64,000 nt of DNA from Progne subis subis (lineage: Eukaryota; Chordata; Aves; Passeriformes; Hirundinidae). Where the stretch lies: assembly GCA_022316685.1 (NCBI GenBank), contig JAKJHU010000154.1, positions 1 through 64,000 of the forward strand, written 5' to 3'. Shown here one piece after another: positions 1 through 11,158 of the stretch (positions are counted from its first letter, which is position 1; each line of letters begins with the position of its first letter). The notes under the pieces are model-generated. The model worked only from the letters and a program-made list of their open reading frames with translations. It was not told the DNA's origin and ran no database searches. Made by a program: the position numbers and the translations under genes.

Positions 1-1156
1 CGCAGGGCTCTGTTCCGCCCAGACCTTCTGCAAAGCGCGTGGCTGATTTTCCAGTGGTCCCTCTGACATTCGGGAGAGGCATTTCATCAAGGAGCATCCA
101 CGGAAAAGCCAAAGGAACCATAGTACATGTGATGGCAGAGGAGAGCATTTGCGTTGACTTGATAAGTGCCATCACTACAAGGGCACGATAAAACCCTAAA
201 ACTGTTTTAGGGGGATGTGTGAGACTCTGCCTGATCTCCAGTTTCATGTAATTGTACCATGACAAATCGAAGCATTAGACCTGATAAGGTTTTTAATAAA
301 AATGCAAATGCAGACATCCTGCACTAGAAATGCTGGAAGTTAGTGCTTAAAAGTAAAATAATCTACTTCTTCTGGCCGGGATGATGATGAATATGCATAT
401 GGTATTTCGGGAGGGGCTTTTTTATTCCAAATATTGTGGAACGTGGTTGTGGGGAAATCGCAGCTGGACTTTGAAGGCTGTTCAGTCCTGAAAGGAACCA
501 AGTGCAATGAAGGCTCCTTTTTTTGATCTGGAAAAATTTTTCACTCCAGATATTAAATGTGGAATAAAGCATGGGAGAGACGTCAGTGGGTGCAGAGGAA
601 TGGGAGGAGTCACCAAAGGAACAGCAGGGCAGTGCCTGGGCTTAGATTTTCTCAGCTCGTGGTCTGGTGTCTTTTCCCAAAGTCAACCACCTCTAATGGT
701 TGCAAATCCCAAAATTCCAGCAGAGATTCCAGAGGTGTCACACCCACCCAGGGCCTGACTGCAGGGCAGGCATTGAGCGACAGCCCATTGCTGGCTGAGG
801 AAATAAAAATTCCCCTTTCCTCGGCTGAGACTCAAATCCTCATAAATAAAGCTATGGCCAGGAGCATAGGCTGACCCCCTGGTTCCTGGAGTCCCTCAGA
901 GGCACCAAGCCCAAAAAGTGTTGTGCAAAAGTGCCAGAAGCTGAGGGTGCAGCCAGGGAGGAAAATGTGAGTCACAAGCTGGTCAAGGATGATGGGTTTG
1001 TCTCCTTGCTCCGGATGGGAGGGATGAAGAATCCAGCAGAGTTTCAAACTCCCTGTGCTACAAATCCTGTTGGAAATGCAGCCTGTGGAAATGAAGTTTG
1101 ACTGGTTTGGAATTGGGTGGGGTGAGACTCATCAGTGTGGGGGACCAGGGAAGGAG
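1..1156. other. unique sequence, no gene recognised
   Basis: I see no repeat family, RNA gene or convincing exon here. Short open frames of up to about 105 codons overlap on both strands and look random. Sequence is mildly AT-rich with no strong CpG cluster. Confidence 0.55.
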
Positions 1157-1162
1157 ACAATC

Positions 1163-1550
1163 TGTCACCGAGACACGCAAAGCAGCCACACGCAGACAAG
1201 AGGTTCCGCAGAGCAGAGGTTCCTCTGGCCAGCTCAAGCTGAGTCCAGCAGAGAGAGAGAGCCTCTTTGTTTTATTTTCTTACCTTTTATACATTTGTGG
1301 GTCTAGCAGAAGATTGGCTTCTGGGGTTTTTCACCTTTCAGCCAAGTGGCTAAATCAATGTCAGTTACAGTTGTTTTCAGGTTAGAAATATGCAAACAAG
1401 GACAGAGAATGAAAAACAAAGGGTTTGTTTATGTTACATCTGTGGGAAAAAGGTAGAAAACTGCTCTAATATTGTACAGTAACTAAAGATCTGACTCCAT
1501 TTATGAAAATTCAAAAAGGCTTTAAAAAACTCAGAAAAACCAGGGTAACA
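1163..1550 (-). mobile_element. solo LTR, ERVK-type family 1, copy 1
   Basis: A 388-bp solo LTR with TG...CA ends, in reverse orientation. It begins TGTCACC on the window strand and ends GGTAACA. It is flanked flush on both sides by the 6-bp target duplication acaatc (1157-1162 and 1551-1556). On its own strand it carries a TATA box (TATAAAAG) followed within about 20 bases by AATAAA, an arrangement typical of beta-type retroviral LTRs with a very short R region. Four more copies occur in this window (17934, 19846, 31294, 60149). No gag, pol or env sequence adjoins it, so it is the product of LTR-LTR recombination. The 6-bp duplication fits the ERVK class; the exact subfamily was not identified. 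Confidence 0.88.
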
Positions 1551-1589
1551 ACAATCCCTTCATTCTGGGCAGAGGACAAGCATCAGTTG

Positions 1590-2085
1590 TGATGTCCTGG
1601 GAAGGCTGACCTGGAACAGAGACTGGACAGAGCTAAAATAAAGTAGATATTTATTGAAAGGCCTCCAGGATCCACCTTGGGCAGGACAAGAGCCTGGCCA
1701 GGGCTACACCCAAGGTGGACATAAAATGGTCACAAAAAGGGGCTGACCAGTCAGGAGATCTTATATTTTTATAAGTTTTGGTCCATTTGCATATTGGGGT
1801 TTAATTGTCCAATTACATCTTCAGGTTGTGAGGTCTCATCCTTCTTGTTTCTCTCTTCAGCCACCCGCTGTTTGTGCTTTTGGGCCTGAAGTTGTAACAG
1901 CTGTCCTTGGTCCCCAGCAGGAAAAGGATTTGTTTTGTGTCCCTGCTCCTGAAAAGAGCTTACCAGCACTGAATGTGAGCTCAGAGCCGCACCCCTGGGC
2001 AGCGCAGAATCTGAAAATATCGCAGCTAAAGCTTGAGGCATCAGCTGGGCTGTCAGAATTACCCAGCTCATCAAGGTTTCAATTA
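1590..2085 (-). mobile_element. LTR family 2, copy A
   Basis: This stretch matches, in reverse orientation, the elements at about 51940-52500 and 57403-57615. Read on its own strand it has a U3-like region, a TATA-like run (window 1761-1774), one copy of a GACCATTTT...GTCCACC motif, AATAAA (window 1650-1655) and a conserved 3' end reading CTCTGTCCAGTCTCTG and then CCTTCCCAGGACATCA. Copies B and C carry seven or eight copies of the GTCCATTTT motif where this one has a single copy. The 5' limit is uncertain because copies A and B diverge there, and I found no clear target duplication. The family is LTR-like; its class is not resolved. Confidence 0.65.
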
Positions 2086-5000
2086 GCACCTTGTTTGATT
2101 AACAAAGTGTCCAATGCTCAGCCGTCCCTGCCCTCCCTCACCGCCCCTCAGAGCACGACAAGGCTTGAGATGCCACAAGATTTGTTCTCTCCGCGGTGCC
2201 CCTGCAGTTATTTGGTTTTAGAAATGATGCTGTATGTAGATTATATCTATTAGGTTAAAGTATATAAATATACATACTTGCACTTTTCTCCTCCTGGGTT
2301 TCTCCTTTGCCCCTGACGCTGCATTTTAGCAGCGACAGCTCATCACCATCCCTTGAAGTACCCTCGATTTTGGATTTTTTTTATTTTTTTATTTCATGTG
2401 TCAGTACGACTGAAGCACTTGACCGCCCCCAGTAAAGCTCTGGATTCCTGGCCAGGTCAGCTCTGGTATTCCTGGATCAGAACAAAATCCCATTTAACAA
2501 GTTACGGAGGAGGAGAGAATCTACACAGAGAGGAATTTAATGAGAGACAGTAGAAATCACTCTGCAAAACTGCCAACGCATTAGTGCCTGTGTGACCCAG
2601 AGGAGAATTTGGCAGGCAGAAAAGCCATTTATTTTGATCAGATGAAGACAACATTTCTGCAGAGACAGGAATTTCTGCACAGGTAATTAATAGATGATCC
2701 CTGTCCTGAATAACTTAGCCCGGTTATGGATGAGGGTATTGCAACCCATTTCCAAGGGTCACAATGAAAGCTCCAGGCCCTCTATTAACAGGAGAAAAAA
2801 ATAAATCCCTGCTGCTGTTTGTATCCCTTTGCCAAGTGTGGGGAAACAGCTGGGGCTGCTGAGATGATGCTGTAAATGATCGAGGTGAGTGGAAACGAAG
2901 GGTCTGGAGATAGTTTGCCTATTAAACAAAATGGAAAAGCTTGGAAAGCCGAAGCAACTGCGTCAATAAATCATGAACACTCAAGACTATTTTGTAGGTG
3001 CAAAAAGCCCATTGTTGACAAGCCCTGGAGACAATTTTGTTGTTCTGTGATTAAAATGAATCCTTCTGCTTCACAACACATCCCCAACCAGCGCAGTGCA
3101 ACAGGCTGATAATTAGCAGAGCCTGGATGGAGGAAGGGGTTATAAAAGAGGGAAAGACAGTTTTGGAATAGCAGGAACTTCATCTGAAGTGGAGGAATAC
3201 AAAGAAATTGGAAAAATTTGATAATCAAGCCTTCCCTTGACTGGGAGGGATCACTGTGACGTCTTGGTGCTCCAGGTGAATTCCTAATTGACACTGCACA
3301 ACTCAAAATCATTCCCACAGGACCTTTATCCCTTTATTTATTCCTGCAGCAGGAGAGGGACGGGCTGGGACAGAATGGAACTTGTCTTGCAATGGCCCCA
3401 GGATTCTGGATTTGCATATTCTGTTTAGATACTGAAAAATAAATTGTTTGTTTGGTTTTTACGTGCTTCTGGTTATTACAGGTCTTCCTTCTCCTCTCCG
3501 ACCTTCCCTGGCTTAAGGCTATTCCAATGTTATCAACGCCAGGAATTACAGAACCAAGCAGTGGATTTAGGTCACATGACTCTCCAGTCAAGCAACCTTT
3601 TCAAAAATTCTTTTGCCTTTTGATGTCTGAGGCTTTGAGGTCCACACTGGTCCATCTCCCCTTACAGATAAGAGAAACCAACATCCTATTTTAAAATAAA
3701 CTTCAGATTTTCATTGTTTTTTAGAGCTGCTCTGTGAGCTGAGGGTTGAAAAGGAAATAAAATCACATATTCGGAGAGCCATAAAAGCACATTAATTAGA
3801 TGTTTTGCATCCAGGACACAGCTTTTAATGTGTTTAAAACCAAAGAATCCTGCCCAAACTCGGTGTTTTACAGAAATCCCTCAAGCACTCTGATATGTCC
3901 CTCACATAATGTGGAGCACAAGAGGTTTACACTCAGTTTCAGAGGAAAAAAAAATGAGAACATAACTTTTTAATAAATGCTTGATTCTGTATGCCCAGCC
4001 TGAGATTATTGAAAAAATCCATCTTTTTCGAAGCAGCATGGGGCTGATACCTCAGGAAAACCTTGCAGTATCTCAGGGTGGGCATACAAAGATCCTAAGT
4101 CTTCTTTCAGACTCTGCTTGGCTTTATTACATGAAAACAGCTAATCTGTATTGGTTTAGGACTTGAAATAAAACTTCTGTAAATAGTGACACCCCATCTG
4201 TGAGAGTGACCAGTGAGCCTTTGGGGTGAACAAGGGACTCAGAAGCATGAGACTTTACCCTCTGCAATCTTCTTTGAGGCTATTTTAATATATTTAGGAG
4301 ATGAATTTGTATTATGGAGAGGAAAAGGGGAAGGAAAGGCATTGTTGTACAACGGATCTGCAGGAATCTGCAGGAAACCAAGGCAGAGAGGGAATAACCG
4401 TGGCTGAGTGGAACAGCTGATCAATCTTTTTAATTTTCAAGTTCCAGGAGGCCACGATAGATTTTGTTTATGTTTCTACTGCTGTGATGTTTCTGTCAGC
4501 AAGAGAAATCACTTCCTCTGTCTTCTCCTTCTATGAAGTTTTGTAATTTGCCTTCTGTGCCTTGAGTTTTCTTAAGAAATACAAAACTCAGTATCCAGCA
4601 CCTCTGGGAACCAGGTGTTCAGTTCAGCTCTGGTGGTGGAAACTTCTGGCATCACCCTGGAAATTTCCTGGAACACACCCCCATCCCACCAGGAAATATT
4701 AATACGTTATTAAATTTTCTCACTGTTATAATTTACCTATCTTTAGCTTAATGGATATTTTGTGATTTTCTTATTCAGTCCTGAAAACACTTTGACTGTG
4801 GGGTTTGGTTTTGATTTTTTTCCATGCTCCAAACACCAAGAGCTTCCTCTTGATGTTGACAAGAGATTGAGTTCTTCTCCTTCCGGATGGATTTTGTTGA
4901 CAGGATGGATTTCGGCTGTTGACGAAGCACGCGCCGTGGGCACGGTGGCCCAAAGCGTTGATGGAACGCGTTTTATTGGCAGGACAGATTGAGGTGGTGG

Positions 5001-5776
5001 TGACAAAATGCAAACAGCCCAATCCATTCCGCTGATAAAACACATTTATCTAACGATCAAATCCATCCAGCTGACAGACCCGTCTCTGTTTGAAACTGAA
5101 AGCATCTTTCTGAGTGGAAGGAATAATTCCTGCGGCTCAGCTTATTGAGGAGCTGGGCTAGAGCCTCTCTGGCCATGGAAAATAGAGATGTGGACCTCTG
5201 CAGTAACAGCAGAGAAAATGACAGGAAAAACTATTTTAAATGGAATTAGCCACATTTCCACAGCAGGACACAACCCTGCACTAAAATTTACGCAATTCAG
5301 CTTTGCAAGTCCTGTACATCTCAAAGCACCCTAATGGAGCTTCAAGGGAGGCCTAAAAGTTGTTTTTAATATTGACCCTGCAAACGAAAATTAATCTCTC
5401 AATTAAAAAAAAAAAAGGTGTTTTGTCAACAGCTGTGGTGGGGTTTGGTACCTAAAAAACACCTGGAGCAGAAATTGCTGCCTGCTCTTGGTCTGTCCCT
5501 GTGTCCAAAAGGGATAAAAATCTTGGAGCTCTCTCCTTTCTAAAAATCCTGTCTCTTTCAAGGACTAACTCTTCCTTTCTCTGAGGCTCTCCCATTGGCC
5601 AGGATAATTTAGCTCCAGCTTTGTCCATTCTCTGCCTCAAACTCAATTTCCTTTCGCTGCTCCAACTTCAGCCAGCCTGTTCCAGTCTGAGAGACAGCAA
5701 AATTCAGAGCTGCCTCTTCAGTTTTCACATTCCAGAGGTTTTTTTCCCTCAATCATTTGGCCTCCAAAGCAGATAT

Positions 5777-5777
<1 letters not shown>
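2086..5777. other. unique sequence, no gene recognised
   Basis: A long stretch with no recognised repeat family and no supported exon. A patch at about 4900-4980 has more CpG than its surroundings but shows no promoter hallmarks I could defend. A run of 12 A lies near 5405. Confidence 0.5.

Positions 5778-5811
<34 letters not shown>
5778..5811. repeat. poly(C) homopolymer, 34 bases
   Basis: An uninterrupted run of 34 C bounded by agatatt on the left and gatcggg on the right. The complementary strand is G34, able to form quadruplexes, and the C strand could form an i-motif. Runs this long are unstable in replication and hard to sequence, so the exact length should be treated as approximate. 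Confidence 0.95.
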
Positions 5812-5812
<1 letters not shown>

Positions 5813-6718
5813 ATCGGGACAGTTTCTGAGGCATTGGAAGGGAATTTCTTGGCTCTCCTTGACAGAAGAGCAGATGCAGAATTTTGACCATATTGACATT
5901 TGAAGGAATCAAATACGCTTTTTTCCACTCCATCAACGGCACTGTGTTCTTCCTGTGTCAGAGGATGTGAGAATCAATACAGCGACACCACAAAGCAAAC
6001 ATGTTTCTTCCCTTTACAGTTTCTATTTAAAAATACCAGGGGGAACATGAGACAGCCAGGAATCAGCGCAGCTTCCCCAAACATCCTCTTAAATCTCAGA
6101 GAGATTTAAAACATGAAATTCTTATTGTCGGCTTCTTTTTCCTTGCACACTGAGGTCAATTTTTTCCTTCTCTCTGCAGAGAGATGAATAGAAAGTAAAA
6201 TAATGTCCATGTTGAGGTGTTTATTGGCCCTCAGGTCATGAAATAGAGCCGTGCACACTCCTCCTGCAGCAACATTTGGGGAAAAGTCTCTGTTCAAAAT
6301 GTTGGGGGTTTGTTTTTGTGGGGGTTTTTTTGGGTTTTTTTTGGGGTTTTTTTGACATTATAAGGTTTATACGTGGTTTGGGCTAATAAACACATTTGTG
6401 TGTATAATTTTAATAAACACATATGCGTGTATGATTTTATTTACACAGCACGGTATAGATGTGGTTTGGGTTAATACATTGAGAAAATGAGCACCTGAAC
6501 TGCTGCCAAATTAAAAGCACTTTATACTGTGCTCAGATGTAATGACTCAATAGATGGGGAAGAAATACCAGGTTAAGGCACTTTTCCTCATTAACTGTTT
6601 CCCTCGTGGTCCCGGTGATCACCTGTGTGACCTCCTTGACTGAGCCAGACCTGGGGGAGATCTGCTTTAATTACCCTGAGTTATGCAGAAAGGACAAGAT
6701 GATGGTGGCTGTGTAAAA
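5812..6718. other. unique sequence with a GT/T-rich tract
   Basis: No gene seen. A low-complexity tract of G and T at about 6303-6354 (runs of T broken by GGG) is the only notable feature. Confidence 0.5.
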
Positions 6719-6966
6719 ATCATGAAATCCTGGGACTGGGTTGGAAAGGACCTCAAAGCCCATCCAGTGCCTGGGCAGGGCCACCCTCCACTGTCCCAGG
6801 TATTCCAAGCCTCCTCCAGCCCTTCCTTGGGCACTTCCAGGGATCCAGGGGCAGCCACAGCTCCTCTGGGAATTCCATCCCACCCCTCACCCTCACAGGG
6901 AAGAATTCCCTCCTTATATCCAATCTATGCTCTCAGTTTGAGACTGTTCCTTTGTCCTGTCACTTT
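6719..6966 (-). mobile_element. CR1 LINE, 3' end fragment
   Basis: The reverse complement matches the terminal few hundred bases of avian CR1: a GTGAGGGT segment, a TGGAAGTG-like block (here GGAAGTGCCCAAGG), a 'gacagtgg' block, and finally GGTCCTTTCCAACCCAGTCC and a degenerate terminal repeat. The copy is 5'-truncated, as nearly all CR1 copies are, and diverged. A 239-codon open frame crossing it on the plus strand is chance read-through. Confidence 0.85.
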
Positions 6967-9869
6967 TCTAAATTCCCTCAAAGAGAATATTCTCTGGGGA
7001 AGGATTTTTTTTCTCCCAGAATTTTGCTTTGAGCCCTCCCATCAGGGCACCTCTCTGATTGCAGGGTTACTTCAGACCCAGGGGAGTTTCTCCTCCTATT
7101 TACGAACCCAAAATGCAGCACCGAGAGCTCCTGTAGGTGCCTGTGTGAGCCAGGAGGGATCCAGAAGGACAAACATCATGTCAGCAATGATAGAAATTTG
7201 CTTCTCTTTGTCAGAACCAGCGAGATTTTCTCCCTCCAGGGCATGGCATTTATCACGGAGGTGCTGGGTGAGGTTCTGCTCACGGAGCACGACTGCGCTG
7301 CCGGAGCTGAAAAAAGAAAGATTCTGTAATATTAAAGGTTATATTAATTTTATTTTGCGATCTGGGTATGTGTCTACGGGTAAAAGGATCAAGGCAAACT
7401 AATTAATACTTCTGTTCTAGAGAGCTGAGTCCCTGGAGTGGGTTTGCAGGCACCATTAAAGTCCAGGACATATCAGACCTGTAGGAAAATATTTCAGTGT
7501 CAATCTTGTTGACGGTGAGCAAGGCAGAAGGCAAAGTGAAAACGAGCCATAAATGATTTCTTACATGTTGTGCCCTAAGGCAAAGTCTCACTGCCTGTGG
7601 AGAGCCTCAGACCTTCAACCCATCTGGTTTCCAGCAGCTTTCCCAGGAGGAGACTCCACGTTATAACCTATTCCCAGCCACAGGCACACTGCCTTCATCT
7701 GCTACGTGCCACTGCTCCCAGCTATTCCGTATTTTATTATTTTCTGGGAATCTGTTCAGGTCCTTGGCATCCTCCTGCTGTGTCCCCTTTCCCTTGGGTG
7801 CCCAGGCAGGTTTCCCTGACCCGTGTGGGGGGTGTTTGTTCTGCCACCTCCACTAATTATCCCGACGGGAGAGGGGCTGGGGGTGACATCCAGAGACATC
7901 CTCGGCACAGGAAAGGGCAGAGCACGGAAACAGAAGGGAGCAAAGAGATAATGAGTGAGCCCGTGACCTTTCCGAGGTCTCATCCCCAGCTCCTCATGCA
8001 CTATTTCAGCCCCTGTGCAATTAGCTGCTCTTAATTACCGTGGGCAAACCTTGCTGAGGAGATCTCGCCGATCGAGGGGACAAACGACAGCTTTGGAGAA
8101 AGATTCAGCTGAATTCTGCTCGTAACATCATTTGTCTCGAGGGCTTTACTGTGCAGATATTGGTGTATAACCATACTCACCATCTCGTTTTGAGGACGGG
8201 GGAGCAATCTCAGACTTCTCTATGCAATATTTATTGTCACTCACCCTGAGAACAATTCATCTGCCTGTAACCACCATTATGGAATCAGTTAAAACACCGA
8301 GTGAGTTGTGAATGTTACTTCCCTTGATTAAAGGAGGTGATGCTGGTTCCAGTGGGCACTGCTGTTCTACAGCTTTCCTTCCTCAAGATTAATGCCCCGG
8401 GATAAATTTTGCTGAGTTGAGGGCCGGTGTGATCATGAGATGATCCCAGACTGGCTTCTCAATCTGGCTGGAGCATTTCTGAGTGAGCAGCTCTGTTTGT
8501 TATCATTCCAGTGTTCCTGAAAACTCAGCCCAGCCCTTTCCCCGTGCTGAGAACCCATGAGAGCTCCAAGGATTCTCCACTCCTTGGAGAAAGATCCCGT
8601 GTGTTTTGACTCTTCCTTTCCCCACCCTGCTGTGTCCCAGCTGTCCTTTCAGACCCTGGGTTGACAAGTCAAGGCTGGCAGGTTTGAGTTCAGGACTCTC
8701 TTCATGCAAGGTCCTCCTGCTCACTGGCTCAGGGCAGTTCTGGTGGCCCAGCTTATCCTGGAGGTGTTATTCCAACAGCCACCCTCACCCTGGCAGTCCA
8801 GACTTGTTTGGAGCCGGGCTCTTTAAGAAAGACTGAGTTTTCTTGACGGGACACATATTAAAATCACAGCAGGTGGTGCACTGAAGTACTGCCCTTCACT
8901 GGGTTTAGGATAAACTGACAGAACTTCTGCAGCTTCTTGCTATTTCTTTGAATTTGAAAATCTGAGAAAATATTGGCTCCACTGAAGGTGATGGAAAAAG
9001 CCTTGATGAAGCCAGGAGTTTAGGCACACCATCCCATCCCACGTCCTGCAGGGTTTTGAGATTTTGGAATGAAAATACAGAAACGAGTGCCAGGAACTTT
9101 TGAAATGAAACTGAGCCACAGAAAATCATCCTGCAGCGGAAGGAGTTTCCTCCAACCACAGCAGTATCCAACCCATCCATCTCATGTGCATCACCGGCCA
9201 TTTGGTTTGTGGCTGTGAAATTCTGAGGCTGGCAGGAGTTGAGGCCTCTGAGCATGAAAAAAGCAGGTGATGACTTCAAAAATGAAAATTGCATGCTGGA
9301 CAATGAATTGAAAGGCTGAGCTTTAATGTTGGTGTCCAGTTGTTTCTGCTGCTGAATTTTAATTATTTTGTATTTCTAGCCTAACGCTTTCTTTGTTTAA
9401 CTAGTAAAGAAAGTTTGGCTCTGGGTTTTACACAGCAATTGCATTTATTCTGTGGTTACCTTTTAAAGCTGGTTCTGTAGTTACCACAGCAACGGTAAAA
9501 CGGCTGGGTTATAATATGAAAATTTTCCATACAGAAACAAATCTGATAAAATGTCATGAACTGTCTGGAAGAAATATGCGTGTTCCAAAAAAAATCATTG
9601 TCTGTTTCTGGGGCTACTGTAGCAGTGCATTAACAATTCCTTGACTAAGGCCTCATTGATATCTCCACTCTAAATCTGCCAGAGTTAGTCCTGGAAGCAG
9701 CCTAAAATGCTGCAGGGCCAGCTCCCAACTGGGAAACGATTAAAAGATGTCTCTAAAACCCCAGCTGGGTCGATTCCGTGAGAAAAGCAGCCACTCCTGT
9801 TGGTTATCTCCCTCCCTCCAACACAAGGATTCCTGCTGACAGAGGTGAGAGGGTTGGGTGGGGAATCTG
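6967..9869. other. unique sequence, no gene recognised
   Basis: About 2.9 kb with no recognised repeat family or exon. Several frames of 60-145 codons overlap on opposite strands and none resembles a protein I know. Confidence 0.5.
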
Positions 9870-10068
9870 GGGCAAATTTACCCTTGTGAGGGTGGGGAGG
9901 GGCTGGGATGGAATTCCCAGAGGAGCTGAGGCTGCCCCTGGATCCCTGGAAGTGCCCAAGGCCGGGCTGGAGCAGCCTGGGACAGTGGGAGCTGTCCCTG
10001 CCATGGCAGGGGTGGCACTGGGTGGGATTTGAGGCCCCTTCCAACCCAAACTGTTCCGGGATTTTGGA
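9870..10068 (+). mobile_element. CR1 LINE, 3' end fragment
   Basis: Plus-strand CR1 tail: CTTGTGAGGGTGGGGAGG, CCTGGAAGTGCCCAAGGC, GGAGCAGCCTGGGACAGTGG, then CCCCTTCCAACCCAAACTGT and a decayed terminal repeat. The 5' side is lost in unique sequence near 9870. Confidence 0.87.
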
Positions 10069-11000
10069 CTTTCTGTAGAGACACCTGTGGACTAATGATA
10101 CCATGAAGCCTTGAGGAGGATATTTCGTTTATTCACCTTTCAGGAGCACAGACAGTAGGTGGTAAATCAGATTATTATTAGGCAGATTTGCCACTCTGGA
10201 GCAGGACAAGGGGCTGCCCTGGTCCAGCACCTTCCTGCACATAAAACCAACCAACAACTCCCCTGCTGCCTGTCCAGCTCCCAGTTCCCTGCCTGATCCT
10301 CCAGAGGTTTTCCATGTGTTTATCCATTGAGTACTGAATGGGAAGAGCAGCAGTGCTCAGTTATTTCTGTAGCACAGAGGAGATGTGGGTGAATTACGGC
10401 AGATTTTCCTTTTTATCTCCGAATAATTGGTTCACCCTGTGAATTTAGAGAGGTTCTGTACCTTTTAGTCCCCTCAAGCCATCCCCTTCTCAAAGGCAGC
10501 CATGCACAATGGCCTTTTTATAGATCCATCGTGGGCAGGAAGGGGAGGAAGGTCGAGGTTATTCTGCCACTGAGGTGTCACAGCTCAGAGTATTTTACTG
10601 GGCTGGGAAGTTGCTGAGTTGTTATGCCACCTGTTCCCGTGTGGCTATTCAAAGCTCTGCCATAAATACCAGTTATTAATCTACACACTTCCGTCCAAAG
10701 GTGAGAGCTAGGGAATGCAATTAAATTAAAAACCTGGCTGCTGAGAGCCACAAAGGAGAAATAAAAAGATGCCCTGTCTTTAGGAATTCCTTTTGGGCCC
10801 GCATCTGACACGCCTGGGAGCCAATGACGCCGAAATAAGGATTTCATTCTGTTATCCCACATTCCCAGCCAAGATTCTCAACACCAGTGTTATCACTGGA
10901 TAGTGAGGTGTGTTGGGATTGCTTTTACTAAAGCTGCTGGTTAGGAAAGGCAGCTTTGTAACAGTAACATGCTGTTTAGTGAGAATTCTTTTGTGGGTTG
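10069..11000. other. unique sequence, no gene recognised
   Basis: No recognised repeat or exon. Confidence 0.5.
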
Positions 11001-11015
11001 TTTTTTTTTTTTTTT
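11001..11015. repeat. poly(T), 15 bases
   Basis: A T homopolymer about 25 bases upstream of the CR1 fragment at 11041. Confidence 0.9.
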
Positions 11016-11040
11016 GCAAGGAAGCTAAGGCCCAGAGGAG

Positions 11041-11158
11041 GAAGTGCCCAAGGCCAGGCTGGAGCACCTGCGACAGTGGGAGCTGTCCCTGCCCATGGGA
11101 GGGGCGGCACTGGATGGAATTTAAGCTCCCTTCAACCCAAACCATTCCAGGATTCTGT
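11041..11158 (+). mobile_element. CR1 LINE, short 3' end fragment
   Basis: A 118-bp CR1 tail: GGAAGTGCCCAAGGCCAGGC, GACAGTGGGAGCTGTCCCTG, and CCCTTCAACCCAAACCATTC followed by 'caggattctg'. Strongly 5'-truncated. Confidence 0.85.

Noticed and set aside
4900..4980. Small CpG-rich patch as a promoter island
   Set aside because: Too short, and no TATA, initiator or downstream exon could be supported.
6683..7402. 239-codon plus frame
   Set aside because: Runs antisense through a CR1 fragment and then unique sequence; no domain.
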